64,000 nt of DNA from Trichlorobacter ammonificans (lineage in GTDB: Bacteria; Desulfobacterota; Desulfuromonadia; Geobacterales; Pseudopelobacteraceae), in contig NZ_OW150024.1 in the NCBI RefSeq assembly GCF_933509905.1, positions 372,001-436,000 on the forward strand, in the 5' to 3' direction. This document shows, piece by piece, positions 34,495-44,032 of the stretch (its first letter is position 1; every line of letters starts with the position of its first letter). Below the pieces are notes generated by a model, which was given only the letters and a program-made list of their open reading frames with translations, made no database searches and was not told the DNA's origin. The position numbers and the translations under genes are program-made.

Positions 34495-35693
34495 GGCCGG
34501 ACCTCCCGGCGTACGGTTATGTAGAGCGCTTCAAGCCGCTCCGCGGCGACTTCCCAGGAAAAAAGACCGGCCATCCGGCGGGCGGCGTTGTCACCCAGGC
34601 GGCGGGCCAGGTCACGGTCGCTGAGCAGCAGGCAGGCGGCCGCCGCCAGCCCCTCCGGGTCCCCCGGTTCCACCAGCAGGGCAGATTCGTTGTGCAGCAG
34701 GTAGTCGTTGATCTGTCCCACCCGTTCTGCCGCCACCGCTATGCCTGCCGCCGCCAGCTCCGCCAGCTTGGCCGGGCATTTGGTGCGGTTCACCAGGGTG
34801 TCGTCAAAGGGGTACAGCGCAGCGTCGGCGGCAGCCAGGCAGTCGGGCAGCCGGTCCGGTTCCAGCCAGCCGGCCATGAGCAGGTTCTTGTGGAAGCCGC
34901 CGCGGATGGCGGCCTGTTCCAGGGCCTGTTCTTCTCCGTTCGGCCCTTTTCCCACCACCAGCAGCTTCACCTCCGGCAGGCGGCGGCAGATCCGGGCCGC
35001 CAGCTCGTGGAGCCGGGGGGAGACGCACTCGAAGAAGCGGGTGTACAGGAGCAAAAGCGGCGTCTGCGGCCCGATGCCGAACCGCTCCCGCCCCCGCTGT
35101 CGGTTGCCGGCCGGCCGGGTCACCGGGCCGTTGGGGAGATAGAGGGTCCGCTCCGGTCGGGCGCCCATGCTCCAGGCCAGAGACTCCAGGGCCCGTGACG
35201 CCACGGTCACGGCGGCACCGTGCCGGGTAAGGAACCGCTCCTGGAAAGAGAAGAGCCATTTCTCAGGCCCACTGTAGGGGAGACGGTCGTTCATGCCGCC
35301 GGTCCCCTCCCGGTCGTCGCTATCCACCAGCAGGGGCGGGGCCTGCAGGCCCAAGGGCGGCATCGCCAGGAGAAGCAGCGCCGCCAGGCCGCCGTACCCC
35401 TTGGGTTTGAACAGGTGTACCAGGTCCGGCTTCCGCTCCAGCGCTTCCCGCAGCATCCGGCCGGCGATAAAGGGCGCGGCCAGGGCTCCGGCGGCAGGGC
35501 CCAGGGCGACGTTGCGAACCTCCACCCCTTCAGCCAGTTCCACCAGCCCGGCATCCTCCGGGTTGGTGTAGGGGGGGGCCACCACGGTCAGTTCGTGGCC
35601 GCGGCGCTGCAGGGCAGCGGCCAGCGGCAGCATGCGGGCCTGCAGGGTTCCCTTGGGGCGGATGCCGAACGGTGCCAGGAAAACGATCCTCAT
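34491..35693 (-). CDS. Glycosyltransferase family 4
   Basis: A 400-residue GT-B fold enzyme. N-terminal 'IVFLAPFGIRPKGTLQARMLPLA', with glycine-rich donor site region 'LLVVGKGPNGEE' and the C-terminal 'CPAKLAELAAAGIAVAA' holding the E-x7-E type acidic residues. It probably transfers a nucleotide-activated sugar. It follows the GT2 gene after 1 bp and overlaps the YfhO-like gene, so it is part of one surface-glycan operon. Confidence 0.82.
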   Translation of the reverse strand: MRIVFLAPFGIRPKGTLQARMLPLAAALQRRGHELTVVAPPYTNPEDAGLVELAEGVEVRNVALGPAAGALAAPFIAGRMLREALERKPDLVHLFKPKGYGGLAALLLLAMPPLGLQAPPLLVDSDDREGTGGMNDRLPYSGPEKWLFSFQERFLTRHGAAVTVASRALESLAWSMGARPERTLYLPNGPVTRPAGNRQRGRERFGIGPQTPLLLLYTRFFECVSPRLHELAARICRRLPEVKLLVVGKGPNGEEQALEQAAIRGGFHKNLLMAGWLEPDRLPDCLAAADAALYPFDDTLVNRTKCPAKLAELAAAGIAVAAERVGQINDYLLHNESALLVEPGDPEGLAAAACLLLSDRDLARRLGDNAARRMAGLFSWEVAAERLEALYITVRREVRP

Positions 35694-35694
35694 C

Positions 35695-36471
35695 TCAGTG
35701 TCCCATTCCCTTTTTCAGCCAGCGGTACGGGCCGCTTCCGGCCAGCCGGTAGTACAGCGGCAGCAGTGGTGAAAGCAGCACCGCCCAGCCGCCGAAGTAA
35801 TCGGCATGTTTGGCCATCAGCCGCCGATGCAGCGTTGTTTTCAGGTCCGGAGTCATCACCGCAGCCATGGAGACCGGGCTTTTCCGATAGAAGAACCCGG
35901 TCTGGTCGAGGCATACCACCCGCCGTCCCAGCTCCAGGAGCGCCAGCCAGAAATCCCAGTCTTCCCAGCCGCGGCGCAGGGTTTCGTCGTAGCCCCCCGC
36001 GGTCTGCCAGTCCTCCCGGCGGTAGAGGGCGGAGCAGAAGATACCGTTTCCCAGCCTCATCCGCCAGGGGGAAAAGGGGGGCAGCCGCCAGGGGCCGGTT
36101 TCGGCGCCGAACTTCTCCGCCCGGCAGTAGACGATCCCCACCGCCGGGTCTGCCTCCAGGGCCGCCACCGCCGCGCCGAGGTAGCGGGGGCCAATCCGGT
36201 CGTCGGCATCCAGCGCCAGGATGTAGCGACCCGCGGCCTCCACGACGCCGCTGTTGCGGGCCGCGGCCAGGCCGCCGTTGGTCCGGCGGAGCAGACGGGT
36301 GCGGGGGTGCTCCAGGCTGTCCAAAATCCCCACGGTTTCCGGGGCGGTGGAGCCGTCGTCCACCACCACGATTTCCAGGTCGTCGAAGTCGGAAGCCAGC
36401 ACCGAACCGATGGATTCGGCCAGGAACTCTCCCTGGTTGTAGCAGGGTATGATCACGGAGACGAGGGGCAT
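35695..36471 (-). CDS. Glycosyltransferase family 2
   Basis: A 258-residue GT-A enzyme. It has the family start 'PLVSVIIPCYNQGEFLAESI', the DDG of 'IVVVDDGSTAPET', the metal-binding DxD ('LALDADD') and 'RRGWEDWDFWLAL' as catalytic ED motif. The C-terminal hydrophobic stretch may touch the membrane. First gene of the operon GT2-GT4-YfhO-methyltransferase. Confidence 0.87.
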   Translation of the reverse strand: MPLVSVIIPCYNQGEFLAESIGSVLASDFDDLEIVVVDDGSTAPETVGILDSLEHPRTRLLRRTNGGLAAARNSGVVEAAGRYILALDADDRIGPRYLGAAVAALEADPAVGIVYCRAEKFGAETGPWRLPPFSPWRMRLGNGIFCSALYRREDWQTAGGYDETLRRGWEDWDFWLALLELGRRVVCLDQTGFFYRKSPVSMAAVMTPDLKTTLHRRLMAKHADYFGGWAVLLSPLLPLYYRLAGSGPYRWLKKGMGH

Positions 36472-36528
36472 GAACGGGTACTACCCTCCAGGGGGCGTCC
36501 TCGGGAGGAACGGAAAGACGGGGAAGCC

Positions 36529-37092
36529 TTACCTGAACCCGGCGGTCTGGGCCTGGTACTGGATCACCTGCACGAAGCGGACGGCGAATTCGCTATTGCA
36601 GCGGCTGCAGGTGAGGAGGAACGCCTTGCCGTTCTTCCCTTTTTCCACCGGCAGCTCGTGCTTCTGGTTGCAGTAGGGGCAGCAGGCGGTAACGGCCGAT
36701 TGCGTCGCAGGCTTTGCATCGGTTTTTTTACGCGGTTTCGCGGCAGCGGGAGCAGGGGGAGGCACGACAGGGGCCGGCTGTTCAGTGCGGGGTGGGCGGT
36801 TCATGGTTGTTCGCTCCCTTCCGGTACGGGTGGCCTGCGGTAACGGCGCGGTTTCCTCCGGCGGCAATTCCGGCGCCGCCGGAACGGCTCCCCCCCGCAG
36901 TACCTTGCGCCAGAGGGCCGGCAGGGAGCTTTTGGCGTAGCGGACGGTCTTGCCTCCCTTGGTCTGGGCGGCGCCGTCCGCTACGACATAGTACCGTTCG
37001 CGGTAGAGTACCAGGGTCTGGCCGCCGGCCTCGGCGACCTTGACCCCCGACGACATCTTGTTGTCGAGCCAGAAGGACAGGGCCTCGGCCAT
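36529..37092 (-). CDS. Unknown protein with C-terminal zinc ribbon
   Basis: A 187-residue protein. The first 65 residues form a small domain; a proline- and charge-rich linker follows (about 70-130), then a zinc-ribbon with CPYC (near 138) and CSRC (near 162). It has no membrane segment or signal peptide. Function unknown. It lies between the glycan operon and the chemoreceptor, all on the minus strand. Confidence 0.6.
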   Translation of the reverse strand: MAEALSFWLDNKMSSGVKVAEAGGQTLVLYRERYYVVADGAAQTKGGKTVRYAKSSLPALWRKVLRGGAVPAAPELPPEETAPLPQATRTGRERTTMNRPPRTEQPAPVVPPPAPAAAKPRKKTDAKPATQSAVTACCPYCNQKHELPVEKGKNGKAFLLTCSRCNSEFAVRFVQVIQYQAQTAGFR

Positions 37093-37116
37093 GGCATGCT
37101 CTCCTGCGGTCCGCCG

Positions 37117-38826
37117 TCAGAGCCGGAAGCGCCCCACCAGGCCGGTGAGCCGGTCGGTGATCTGCTGCAGCTCGGCCGCTTCCGTTCCGGCCTTGCGGGC
37201 ACTGTCCACGTTACGGTCCGCTTCCTCGACGATGCGGTGCATGTTGCTGCTGATGTCGTTGGTGGTGGCGGTCTGCTCTTCCGCTGCGGTGGCGATCTGG
37301 TTGATCTGGCTGGTCAGCTCCGAAATCTGGGAGAGAATCTCGTCCAGGGCCCGGCCGGAGCGGGCCGCCTCGCCGGTGCCCTGTTCAACGGCCGTTACGC
37401 CGGCCTCCATGGAGGAGACGGCAGCAGCGGTTTCCTGCTGGATCACCTTGATCATGTCGGCGATTTCCTTGGTGGCCCGGGTGGTCCGTTCGGCCAGGGC
37501 CCGCACCTCGTCGGCCACCACGGCGAAGCCCCGGCCCATCTCTCCGGCCCGGGCCGCCTCGATGGCGGCGTTCAGGGCCAGCAGGTTGGTCTGGTCGGCG
37601 ATATCCTCGATGGTGCCGATGATCTGACCGATCTGGTCGGAACGGGCGCCCAGGGATTCCACGGTGCGGGCGCTCTCCTGCACCCGGTCGGCGATGGCAC
37701 GGATGCTGGAGACAGCCGCATTCACCACCGAGGACCCGTCCTGGGCGGTGCTGCAGGCCCGGCTGGCGCTCTCGTAAGCCTGGCTGCAGTTCTGGGCGAT
37801 ACTCTGGGCGGTGGCTGCCATCTCTTCCACCGCCGTGGCCACGGATACCGCCTGGCCGCCCATGTCGCCCGAGTTGGCGGCTATCTGGCCGGTAACCCCC
37901 TGCATCAGGTCGGACAGATTCTTTACCTCTCGGGCCGAATCCTGGACCTGGCGCATGATGCCGTGCAGGTTCTCCAGAAAACGGTTGAAAACGACCGCCA
38001 GGGCGCCGGTCTCATCCTCCCGTTCCACCGGCAGGCGGCTGGTCAGGTCCCCCTCGCCGCTGGCCATCCGCTCCAGGGCCTCACGCATGTGGTTCAGCGG
38101 GCGGGCCACGCCGCGCCCAACCGATGCGGCAAGGACAATGGCAAAGACCGCCAGCAGCAGGGTACCCCCCAGCAGGGTCCACATCATCCGTCGCACCTGG
38201 CTGCCCACGTCGTCGACGTAGATACCGCTGCCCAGTACCCAGCCCCAGGGGCCGAACTTCTTGACGTAGGAGAGTTTGGGGTAGAGTTCACTGGTGGTGC
38301 CGCCCCCCTGCTTTGGTTTGGGCCACTCGTAGACCACGAAGCCGTGTCCGGCCCGCTCCGCCACTTCGGCAAAGGCGGAGAAGAGGTTCATGCCGGAGAG
38401 CTTCTTCTCGGGACCGTCAATGCCGTCGCGCATGAAGGTGGCCTTGTTGAACTTGGCGTCGTCAAGGAGCTTGCCGTTCAAGGCCGGTACCGTGGGATGC
38501 ATGATCATTTTCGGCGTCGGCCTGCCCAGGTCGTTGATCCAGAGGTACTCCTTCCCTTCGTAGCGAAGCTTGGAGATTTGCTCAGCAGCCAGTTTCTGGG
38601 CCTCTTCCAGAGGCAGTTTGCCCGACCGCACCTCCGCGTCGTAGCTGTCCAGGATTCCCATGGCCAGCTCTACGATATGACGGGTGGCCAGTTCCTTTTC
38701 CTCCATCAGATTTTTCTTGAGATAGGGGAGCACATAGGCAAAGAAGCCGATCAGTATCGCCAGCATGGTCGCCAGCGAGATGCTGACGATCTTTTTCTGG
38801 ATTGCCCAGTGTCGGTACAGTTTCAT
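37117..38826 (-). CDS. Methyl-accepting chemotaxis protein with sCache sensor
   Basis: A 569-residue chemoreceptor starting at the ATG at 38826. A membrane segment is at 12-35, then a periplasmic sCache_2-type sensor ('[18 protein letters not shown]' and '[11 protein letters not shown]'). A second membrane segment and HAMP follow, then a signalling domain with the hairpin tip '[29 protein letters not shown]' (positions about 418-446). Methylation-region helices flank it. No CheW-binding pentapeptide is visible at the C-terminus. Confidence 0.9.
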   Translation of the reverse strand: MKLYRHWAIQKKIVSISLATMLAILIGFFAYVLPYLKKNLMEEKELATRHIVELAMGILDSYDAEVRSGKLPLEEAQKLAAEQISKLRYEGKEYLWINDLGRPTPKMIMHPTVPALNGKLLDDAKFNKATFMRDGIDGPEKKLSGMNLFSAFAEVAERAGHGFVVYEWPKPKQGGGTTSELYPKLSYVKKFGPWGWVLGSGIYVDDVGSQVRRMMWTLLGGTLLLAVFAIVLAASVGRGVARPLNHMREALERMASGEGDLTSRLPVEREDETGALAVVFNRFLENLHGIMRQVQDSAREVKNLSDLMQGVTGQIAANSGDMGGQAVSVATAVEEMAATAQSIAQNCSQAYESASRACSTAQDGSSVVNAAVSSIRAIADRVQESARTVESLGARSDQIGQIIGTIEDIADQTNLLALNAAIEAARAGEMGRGFAVVADEVRALAERTTRATKEIADMIKVIQQETAAAVSSMEAGVTAVEQGTGEAARSGRALDEILSQISELTSQINQIATAAEEQTATTNDISSNMHRIVEEADRNVDSARKAGTEAAELQQITDRLTGLVGRFRL

Positions 38827-38900
38827 GGTTGGATCTCCTCGTGGTGCGTATGGATGGCACAAGCGTCTTTCGCGTTCAATCGAGGCGGAAAACGCGGTAC

Positions 38901-39428
38901 TTACAGTTCGATACCGGTTCGTGCGGCAACGCCGGCGCGATAGTAGTGCTTGATTTCGCGCATCTCCGTCACCAGGTCGGCGGCGTCAATCAGACGCTGG
39001 TCGGCGTTGCGGCCGGTCAGGACCAGTTCCACGGCGGCCGGCCTCAGGCTGATCAGTTCCAGGACCTGCTCCACCTCCAGCAGGCCGAAGCCGATGGCGC
39101 CAAGTATTTCGTCACAGACAAAAAGATCGTATTTGCCCGAAACCAGGAGTTGTTTCGCCTGCTCCAGGGCTTCCTGGGCACGGTGCCGGTCTTCAGTGAT
39201 ATCCTTGGTGTTGACCCAGCCGGGACGACCGGTCTGGATGACGGTGAACAGCGGCGCCAGCCGGTCGGCAGCCAGCTGTTCGCCGTAGGGACCGCCCCCC
39301 TTGATGAACTGGAAAAAACAGACCGACAGCCCCCGACCTACCGCCCGCAGCGACAGCCCCAGGGCAGCGGTGGTCTTGCCCTTGCCGTTGCCGGTGTATA
39401 TCTGGACGGTGCCGAGTTCGAGCGGCAT
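38901..39428 (-). CDS. cobO: Cob(I)yrinic acid a,c-diamide adenosyltransferase (CobO/BtuR type)
   Basis: A 175-residue protein with the P-loop '[15 protein letters not shown]' near the N-terminus, '[15 protein letters not shown]' and '[20 protein letters not shown]'. It adds the 5'-deoxyadenosyl group from ATP to cobalt in corrinoids. The ATG at 39428 aligns with family N-termini; in-frame codons upstream to 39488 are not needed. It completes corrinoid genes together with cbiET/cbiL at the start of the window. Confidence 0.9.
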   Translation of the reverse strand: MPLELGTVQIYTGNGKGKTTAALGLSLRAVGRGLSVCFFQFIKGGGPYGEQLAADRLAPLFTVIQTGRPGWVNTKDITEDRHRAQEALEQAKQLLVSGKYDLFVCDEILGAIGFGLLEVEQVLELISLRPAAVELVLTGRNADQRLIDAADLVTEMREIKHYYRAGVAARTGIEL

Positions 39429-39573
39429 GGAGGGCCTTTCCGGATGGGGAGGTCGCCTGCCTGACAGGCAATGAGGCACTATACACACGCTCCCGACTAC
39501 CGGTCAAGGCCCTTGCCTGGCAGCTCATTACCGGTGTACTCTGGCCAACTCCATCCCACGGGGGAGGTACACC

Positions 39574-39975
39574 ATGACAGCGTCACAACGGACGGGACAT
39601 ACGGCACGAACCGCTTTGTGCGACGAGCGGGAGAACGAAGCGTGGCTCCGGAAGCGGATGTCTCCCTACTTTTTCCAGGCCATGGCTGACGAGCCGGCGG
39701 CTGTGGCCACCCTGGCGCGGGAGCTGGGGACGCTGCGCTCCAACCGTCGCCTGATCCTGGCGGACCGTCACAACCGGCTGATCCTGGCCTGTGTTGACCA
39801 GCCGGGATCGTTGTACGAGTCGATGCGCGGCATGCCGCTCAAGTACCGGGCCGCCATCCTGGCGGCGGAGATCGGGGCATCGCTGGGGTGCAGCGGCAAC
39901 CGGGAGCTTGATTTCGAGGAGATGGTGCGGCGGCACTTGGCCCGCATGGACCGGACGGGTGGCCTGCAATGCTGA
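39574..39975 (+). CDS. Unknown 133-residue protein (regulatory-domain-like)
   Basis: A small soluble protein with 'YFFQAMADEP', 'ELGTLRSNRRLILADRHNRLILA' (positions 55-77) and 'QPGSLYESM'. From memory this resembles the N-terminal regulatory part of large Geobacter NAD-glutamate dehydrogenases, an unverified match. It could be a free-standing domain or the 5' remnant of such a gene. It overlaps the sensor kinase ATG by 7 bp, so it was or is translated into that operon. Confidence 0.45.
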   Translation: MTASQRTGHTARTALCDERENEAWLRKRMSPYFFQAMADEPAAVATLARELGTLRSNRRLILADRHNRLILACVDQPGSLYESMRGMPLKYRAAILAAEIGASLGCSGNRELDFEEMVRRHLARMDRTGGLQC

Positions 39976-41984
39976 AGGGTAACATTCGTCGCCGGGTATT
40001 GATTCCACTTACGCTCACCTTTCTTATGCTGACGATGGCGTTTTTTTACATCAGTTATCGCATCCGTATGAACGAGTATGTCGCTACCCTGCAAAATCGC
40101 TATGAGCGGGTGCAAAATCTTCTGAAAAATCTTATCGAGAGCCGTGCCGATACAATGTCAACCGCCATCACGTTTATCTCGGATCAAAAGCGGTTCCAAC
40201 GCGCCATGCTGGGGAGCGACTGGGAGGCCCTGCGGCACCATGCTATTGTCACCCTTGAGAAGGCCCTGATTCATCAGGAGGTCTCCCACGTCTATTTTTA
40301 CGATAGAAATTTCACCAAGATTGTGCGGGTGTACCAACCGGAAAAACGGGCAGCCGGCCCGGCCCGCTTCATCAAGCAACAGGCGATGCAGAGTGGGGAA
40401 CCTTTTTCGGGGTTGGAGTTGGGGAGTGGTGGTACCTTCAGTCTGCGAACCATCCACCCTTGGAAAGTTGATGGGCAACTGATCGGCTATATTGAGTTGG
40501 GACAGGAAATCGGTGCTGTTTTGCAGGAGTTGAAAACCATTTCTGAAATAGACTATGTCGTGTCATATGATAAACGCCATCTCGAGCGTGACCTGTGGGA
40601 AGCGGGAATGAAAAAGGTGGGACGTCATGCCGACTGGGGGTTGCTGGCGGACAAGGTTATTGCCGATCAGTCGCTTTCCCTGCCTTCCGGCATGGCTGCC
40701 AAGCTTTTTACCGAACCAGCCGTGCATAAAAAGACCGGTCTGAGGCTTGACGTCAACGGTCGGATATACAGCGCCCGCTCCTTCCCTCTGTACGACGTGA
40801 CGCAGCAGCATGTGGGCGATTTTGTCACGCTGAAGGACTCGACCGAAGAGTCGCGAGCCTTTCGGACCTTTCTCGCGGAAGTGGGGTTATTCAGTCTGCT
40901 GGTTAGCGGCGGTCTCTTCTGTTTTGCCTACCGGGTGCTGGGTAACGTTGATCGCCAGCTCTCGGAAAACCGGCAGCAGCTGAATGAGGAGTTTGCCAAG
41001 CAAGCCCGGACGAACCGGCAGTTGGAAAGTGAAATAGCCGAACGAAAGTCTGCCGAAGAGCGCCTGCTGGAACTGAACGAACACCTGGAACAGCGGGTGC
41101 AGGAGCGAACCAGCGAACTTAATAGTCTCAATGCAGCTCTGGAGGGCGCCTACAAGGATCTGCAGGCGCAGCAGGCGACCATCGTGCAGCAGGATAAGAT
41201 GGCCTGTATCGGGCAGCTGGCTGCCAGCGTGGCCCATGATATCAATAACCCGATCGGATTCGTAACCGGTAACCTGGAGGTGCTCAGGAATTACTGGGCA
41301 AAGATGATCTCGTTTCTGGAGGTGCAGGAAGAGGCATTTGTCGCCAGTGCTCCAGAGTCGCTACGTACCGCCATCGAGGAAAAACGCCGGAAGCTGAAAA
41401 TCAGTCACTTGGTCAAGGAGTTCGATGCCGTGGTGGCTGAGTCTCTGGAGGGAACCGAGCGGGTCAAGCGAATCGTATTGAACTTGAAGGGTTTTTCTCG
41501 ACTGGGCGAGCCGGAGGCGCGGTCCATAGATATCCATGACTGTCTGGAAAGTACCCTCGGTATTGTCTGGAACGAGCTGCGTTATAAGGCCGATATCAGG
41601 AAAAACTACGGCTTGGTTCCCAAGCTCTACTGCTATCCGCAGCAACTGAATCAGGTGTTCATGAACTTGTTGATCAACGCTTCCCAGGCCATCGAGCAAT
41701 GGGGGGAAATCTCCATTACTACCTGGGCCGATGATGAGAGCCTTTTTGTCGCCATCGGCGACACCGGCTGCGGTATCGCCGAAGAATATCGTGCGAGAGT
41801 TTTCGAGCCGTTTTTTACCACCAAGCAGGTGGGAGTGGGGACCGGGCTCGGCCTGCATATCGCCCACGAAATCATCCAGCGGCACCATGGCGAGATCGTC
41901 GTGAAGAACGCCGTGCCGGCCGGAACTGTTTTCACCATACGGCTGCCGCTCCATGGCGTAGAGCTGGGGGTGGCCCATGCCTGA
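39969..41984 (+). CDS. Sensor histidine kinase with dCache-type periplasmic sensor
   Basis: A 671-residue kinase. A membrane segment at about 10-30; a periplasmic dCache_3-like region (roughly 35-290) with 'HVYFYDRNFTKIVRVYQPEK' and 'GLELGSGGTFSLRTIHPW'; a second membrane segment near 300-320. A coiled coil ending 'LNSLNAAL' precedes HisKA with 'ASVAHDINNPIGF' (His followed by Asp, as usual). ATPase motifs are 'NLLINASQAI', 'GDTGCGIAE' and 'VGTGLGLHI'. It overlaps the receiver gene by 8 bp and heads the operon that ends in a sigma-54 activator. Confidence 0.88.
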   Translation: MLKGNIRRRVLIPLTLTFLMLTMAFFYISYRIRMNEYVATLQNRYERVQNLLKNLIESRADTMSTAITFISDQKRFQRAMLGSDWEALRHHAIVTLEKALIHQEVSHVYFYDRNFTKIVRVYQPEKRAAGPARFIKQQAMQSGEPFSGLELGSGGTFSLRTIHPWKVDGQLIGYIELGQEIGAVLQELKTISEIDYVVSYDKRHLERDLWEAGMKKVGRHADWGLLADKVIADQSLSLPSGMAAKLFTEPAVHKKTGLRLDVNGRIYSARSFPLYDVTQQHVGDFVTLKDSTEESRAFRTFLAEVGLFSLLVSGGLFCFAYRVLGNVDRQLSENRQQLNEEFAKQARTNRQLESEIAERKSAEERLLELNEHLEQRVQERTSELNSLNAALEGAYKDLQAQQATIVQQDKMACIGQLAASVAHDINNPIGFVTGNLEVLRNYWAKMISFLEVQEEAFVASAPESLRTAIEEKRRKLKISHLVKEFDAVVAESLEGTERVKRIVLNLKGFSRLGEPEARSIDIHDCLESTLGIVWNELRYKADIRKNYGLVPKLYCYPQQLNQVFMNLLINASQAIEQWGEISITTWADDESLFVAIGDTGCGIAEEYRARVFEPFFTTKQVGVGTGLGLHIAHEIIQRHHGEIVVKNAVPAGTVFTIRLPLHGVELGVAHA

Positions 41985-42375
41985 CTGCATTCGCGTCCTC
42001 TGTCTGGATGACGAAAAAAATATTCTCAACACAGTGCGGAGACAGTTGGAGGATGACAGCTTTCAGGTTTTCCAGGCGCAGACGGTGGAGGAAGCGCTAC
42101 GGATTCTCGAAAGCGAGCAGCCGCTGCATGTCGTGCTGTCCGACTATCGGATGCCCGGCACTACCGGGGTTGACTTCCTGCGAACGGTTGCCGGCCGCTG
42201 GCCCTGGATTTCCGGCATCATCATTTCCGGGTTTGCCGATACCCAGGCGGTACAGCGGGCGCTGGCGGACAACCCTGCCATGCATTTCATTGCCAAGCCG
42301 TGGACCATGGAAGAGTTGCTCCGAATAGTACGGCAAGCCGCATCCCAAGCACGGGAAGTATTGACTGGAGGGTAA
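41977..42375 (+). CDS. Single-domain response regulator (sensor-operon)
   Basis: A 132-residue receiver with 'VLCLDDEKNIL' acidic pair, the acceptor Asp in 'HVVLSDYRMPGTTG', a serine in 'IIISGFADTQ' and Lys in 'IAKPWT'. No output domain. It sits between the kinase and the sigma-54 activator, consistent with a phosphorelay or an adaptor role. The next gene begins after 6 bp. Confidence 0.88.
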   Translation: MPDCIRVLCLDDEKNILNTVRRQLEDDSFQVFQAQTVEEALRILESEQPLHVVLSDYRMPGTTGVDFLRTVAGRWPWISGIIISGFADTQAVQRALADNPAMHFIAKPWTMEELLRIVRQAASQAREVLTGG

Positions 42376-42381
42376 ATTTAT

Positions 42382-43740
42382 ATGAGTGCCGAACCATGCC
42401 GCCTGCTGTACGTTGACGACGAACCCTCCTATTGCCGCCTTTTCAGCCGCAGCATGGAGGATGATGAACGTTTTCAGGTCATGACGGCTACCAGCGGGCG
42501 GGAAGCCGTGGAGCTGTTGCGGGAGTTTCCGGCTGATGTCGTGCTGACCGATCTGCTGATGCCCCAGATGGATGGTTTGGAGCTGCTGGATGAAATTCGC
42601 CGTACGCATCCCGATATTTTCGTACTGATACTGACCGGTGTTGATTCCGCAGATAAGGCGGTGAAGGCGATGCGCGCTGGAGCCTATGATTACATTCTCA
42701 AGCCGCTGGATATGGCGTTGCTACTCAAGCAACTGGAGAAAATCATTCACCACAAGCAGGTGCTGCAGGCGTCGTTGGATGGTGATGGCGCTTCGTTCTG
42801 TCTCAGTTCCATGGTCGGCAGGGACAAAACTATGCTGGAGCTGTTTGACAAGGTCCAGCAGGTGGCCCGTACCGATGCCACGGTGTTGATCAGTGGCGAA
42901 AGCGGTACCGGTAAGGAGCTGATAGCTGAAGCAATTCATCTGGGCAGTCGTCGCAAGGCCAAGCCGTTTGTACGCGTTAACTGTGCCGCCTTGACGGACA
43001 GTCTGATCAATGCCGCCTTGTTTGGGCACGAGAAGGGGGCCTTTACCGGGGCCACCGAGCGTAAGGCCGGCTTCTTCGAAAGCGCATCCGGTGGAACCAT
43101 CTTTCTTGACGAAATTGGCGATATCCCAATCCAGACTCAGGTTGCCTTGCTGCGCATTCTGGAGCTTGGCTGTTTCCAAAGGGTCGGTGGTACCGAAACC
43201 ATCAAGGTGGATACCCGGGTTATCTGTGCCACCAACAAGGACCTCACGCTGGCCATGGAGAATAAGGAGTTCCGCGAGGACCTGTATTATCGGATCAATG
43301 TCGTCTCCCTGACGGTTCCGCCATTGAGAGCACGGAAGCCGGACATCCCGCTGCTGGTGAGCTTCTTCCTGGAACGCTCCTGCGAGAAGACTGGGAAGCA
43401 AATTGCCGGTGTCAGTGATGCGGCCATGGCCATCCTGTGTCAGTACCCCTGGCCGGGGAACGTCAGGCAGCTGGCCAATGTCGTCGAGCGTATGGTGGTA
43501 TTCTGCCGAAAACGCCATATTCTTCCGGAACACCTGCCGGCGGAGGTGTTGCCCGGGGCCGAGAATGATTTCATGCTGACGCTGCACGACAGCAGTCTTG
43601 CTGCTGCCGAAGAACTCCTCGTCCGTACCGTGCTGGAAGAAAAAAGCTGGCACCTGACCCAGGCTGCTCAGGCCCTGGGAATTTCCCGGGGCACGCTCTA
43701 CAGCAAGATGGTCAGGTACGGCATCGCGAAGCCGTACTGA
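42382..43740 (+). CDS. NtrC-family sigma-54 response regulator, cytochrome operon
   Basis: A 452-residue activator. Receiver Asp in 'DVVLTDLLMPQMDG', AAA+ Walker A 'GESGTGKE', the loop 'GAFTGATERK', Walker B 'GGTIFLDEIGD', and a Fis-type helix-turn-helix 'LTQAAQALGISRGTLYSKM'. All essential features are intact. About 280 bp downstream lies a consensus sigma-54 promoter for a decahaem cytochrome, with a pair of 18-bp direct repeats as likely enhancer sites. Confidence 0.92.
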   Translation: MSAEPCRLLYVDDEPSYCRLFSRSMEDDERFQVMTATSGREAVELLREFPADVVLTDLLMPQMDGLELLDEIRRTHPDIFVLILTGVDSADKAVKAMRAGAYDYILKPLDMALLLKQLEKIIHHKQVLQASLDGDGASFCLSSMVGRDKTMLELFDKVQQVARTDATVLISGESGTGKELIAEAIHLGSRRKAKPFVRVNCAALTDSLINAALFGHEKGAFTGATERKAGFFESASGGTIFLDEIGDIPIQTQVALLRILELGCFQRVGGTETIKVDTRVICATNKDLTLAMENKEFREDLYYRINVVSLTVPPLRARKPDIPLLVSFFLERSCEKTGKQIAGVSDAAMAILCQYPWPGNVRQLANVVERMVVFCRKRHILPEHLPAEVLPGAENDFMLTLHDSSLAAAEELLVRTVLEEKSWHLTQAAQALGISRGTLYSKMVRYGIAKPY

Positions 43741-43845
43741 CTCCCCCCCCCCACACACACCACCACCCATGTCTGATTACGCACTCCATTGCAAGTAATT
43801 GCTATTCCAGGAATTTCATCCCCGACAATCATAGTCCTGTTGGTC

Positions 43846-43863
43846 GATCGCCCGATATTGAAC
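43846..43863 (+). promoter_or_regulatory. Putative enhancer site, distal copy (GATCGCCCGATATTGAAC)
   Basis: An 18-bp word repeated at 43937 with two mismatches, spaced 91 bp. It lies about 155-170 bp upstream of the sigma-54 promoter. Confidence 0.55.
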
Positions 43864-43880
43864 AAAGTTTGGCGTTGAGA

Positions 43881-43910
43881 AAACATGTCGTAATACCGAC
43901 ATGTTTTTGC
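43881..43910 (+). terminator. Hairpin with T-tail after the sensor operon
   Basis: The stem AAACATGTCG / CGACATGTTT with loop TAATAC is followed by further T's. It is a plausible Rho-independent terminator of the kinase-receiver-activator operon, though 140 bp downstream of the stop. The perfect palindrome could equally bind a dimeric protein. Confidence 0.5.
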
Positions 43911-43936
43911 ATTCCGTGTTCGGAGCTGGCTGATTT

Positions 43937-43954
43937 GATCGCCCAATTTTGAAC
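43937..43954 (+). promoter_or_regulatory. Putative enhancer site, proximal copy (GATCGCCCAATTTTGAAC)
   Basis: Second copy of the 18-bp word, 63-80 bp before the sigma-54 -24 element. Position and pairing fit binding sites for the adjacent activator. Confidence 0.55.
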
Positions 43955-44016
43955 GTTTCGGTGTGTGAGTGCAGGTCGCGTGTGTGTAAGCTGTTGTTAT
44001 TGTTCTGTTGTTTTTG

Positions 44017-44032
44017 TGGCACGCCTGTTGCT
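44017..44032 (+). promoter_or_regulatory. Consensus sigma-54 promoter for the decahaem cytochrome
   Basis: TGGCACGCCTGTTGCT is a full match to TGGCACGNNNNTTGCW. GG (44018-44019) and GC (44030-44031) are 10 bases apart. Transcription should start near 44043, giving a leader of about 334 nt before the ATG at 44377. Confidence 0.82.

Noticed and set aside
37096-38943. 615-codon open frame opposite the chemoreceptor
   Set aside because: Antisense shadow; the chemoreceptor has a canonical signalling domain.
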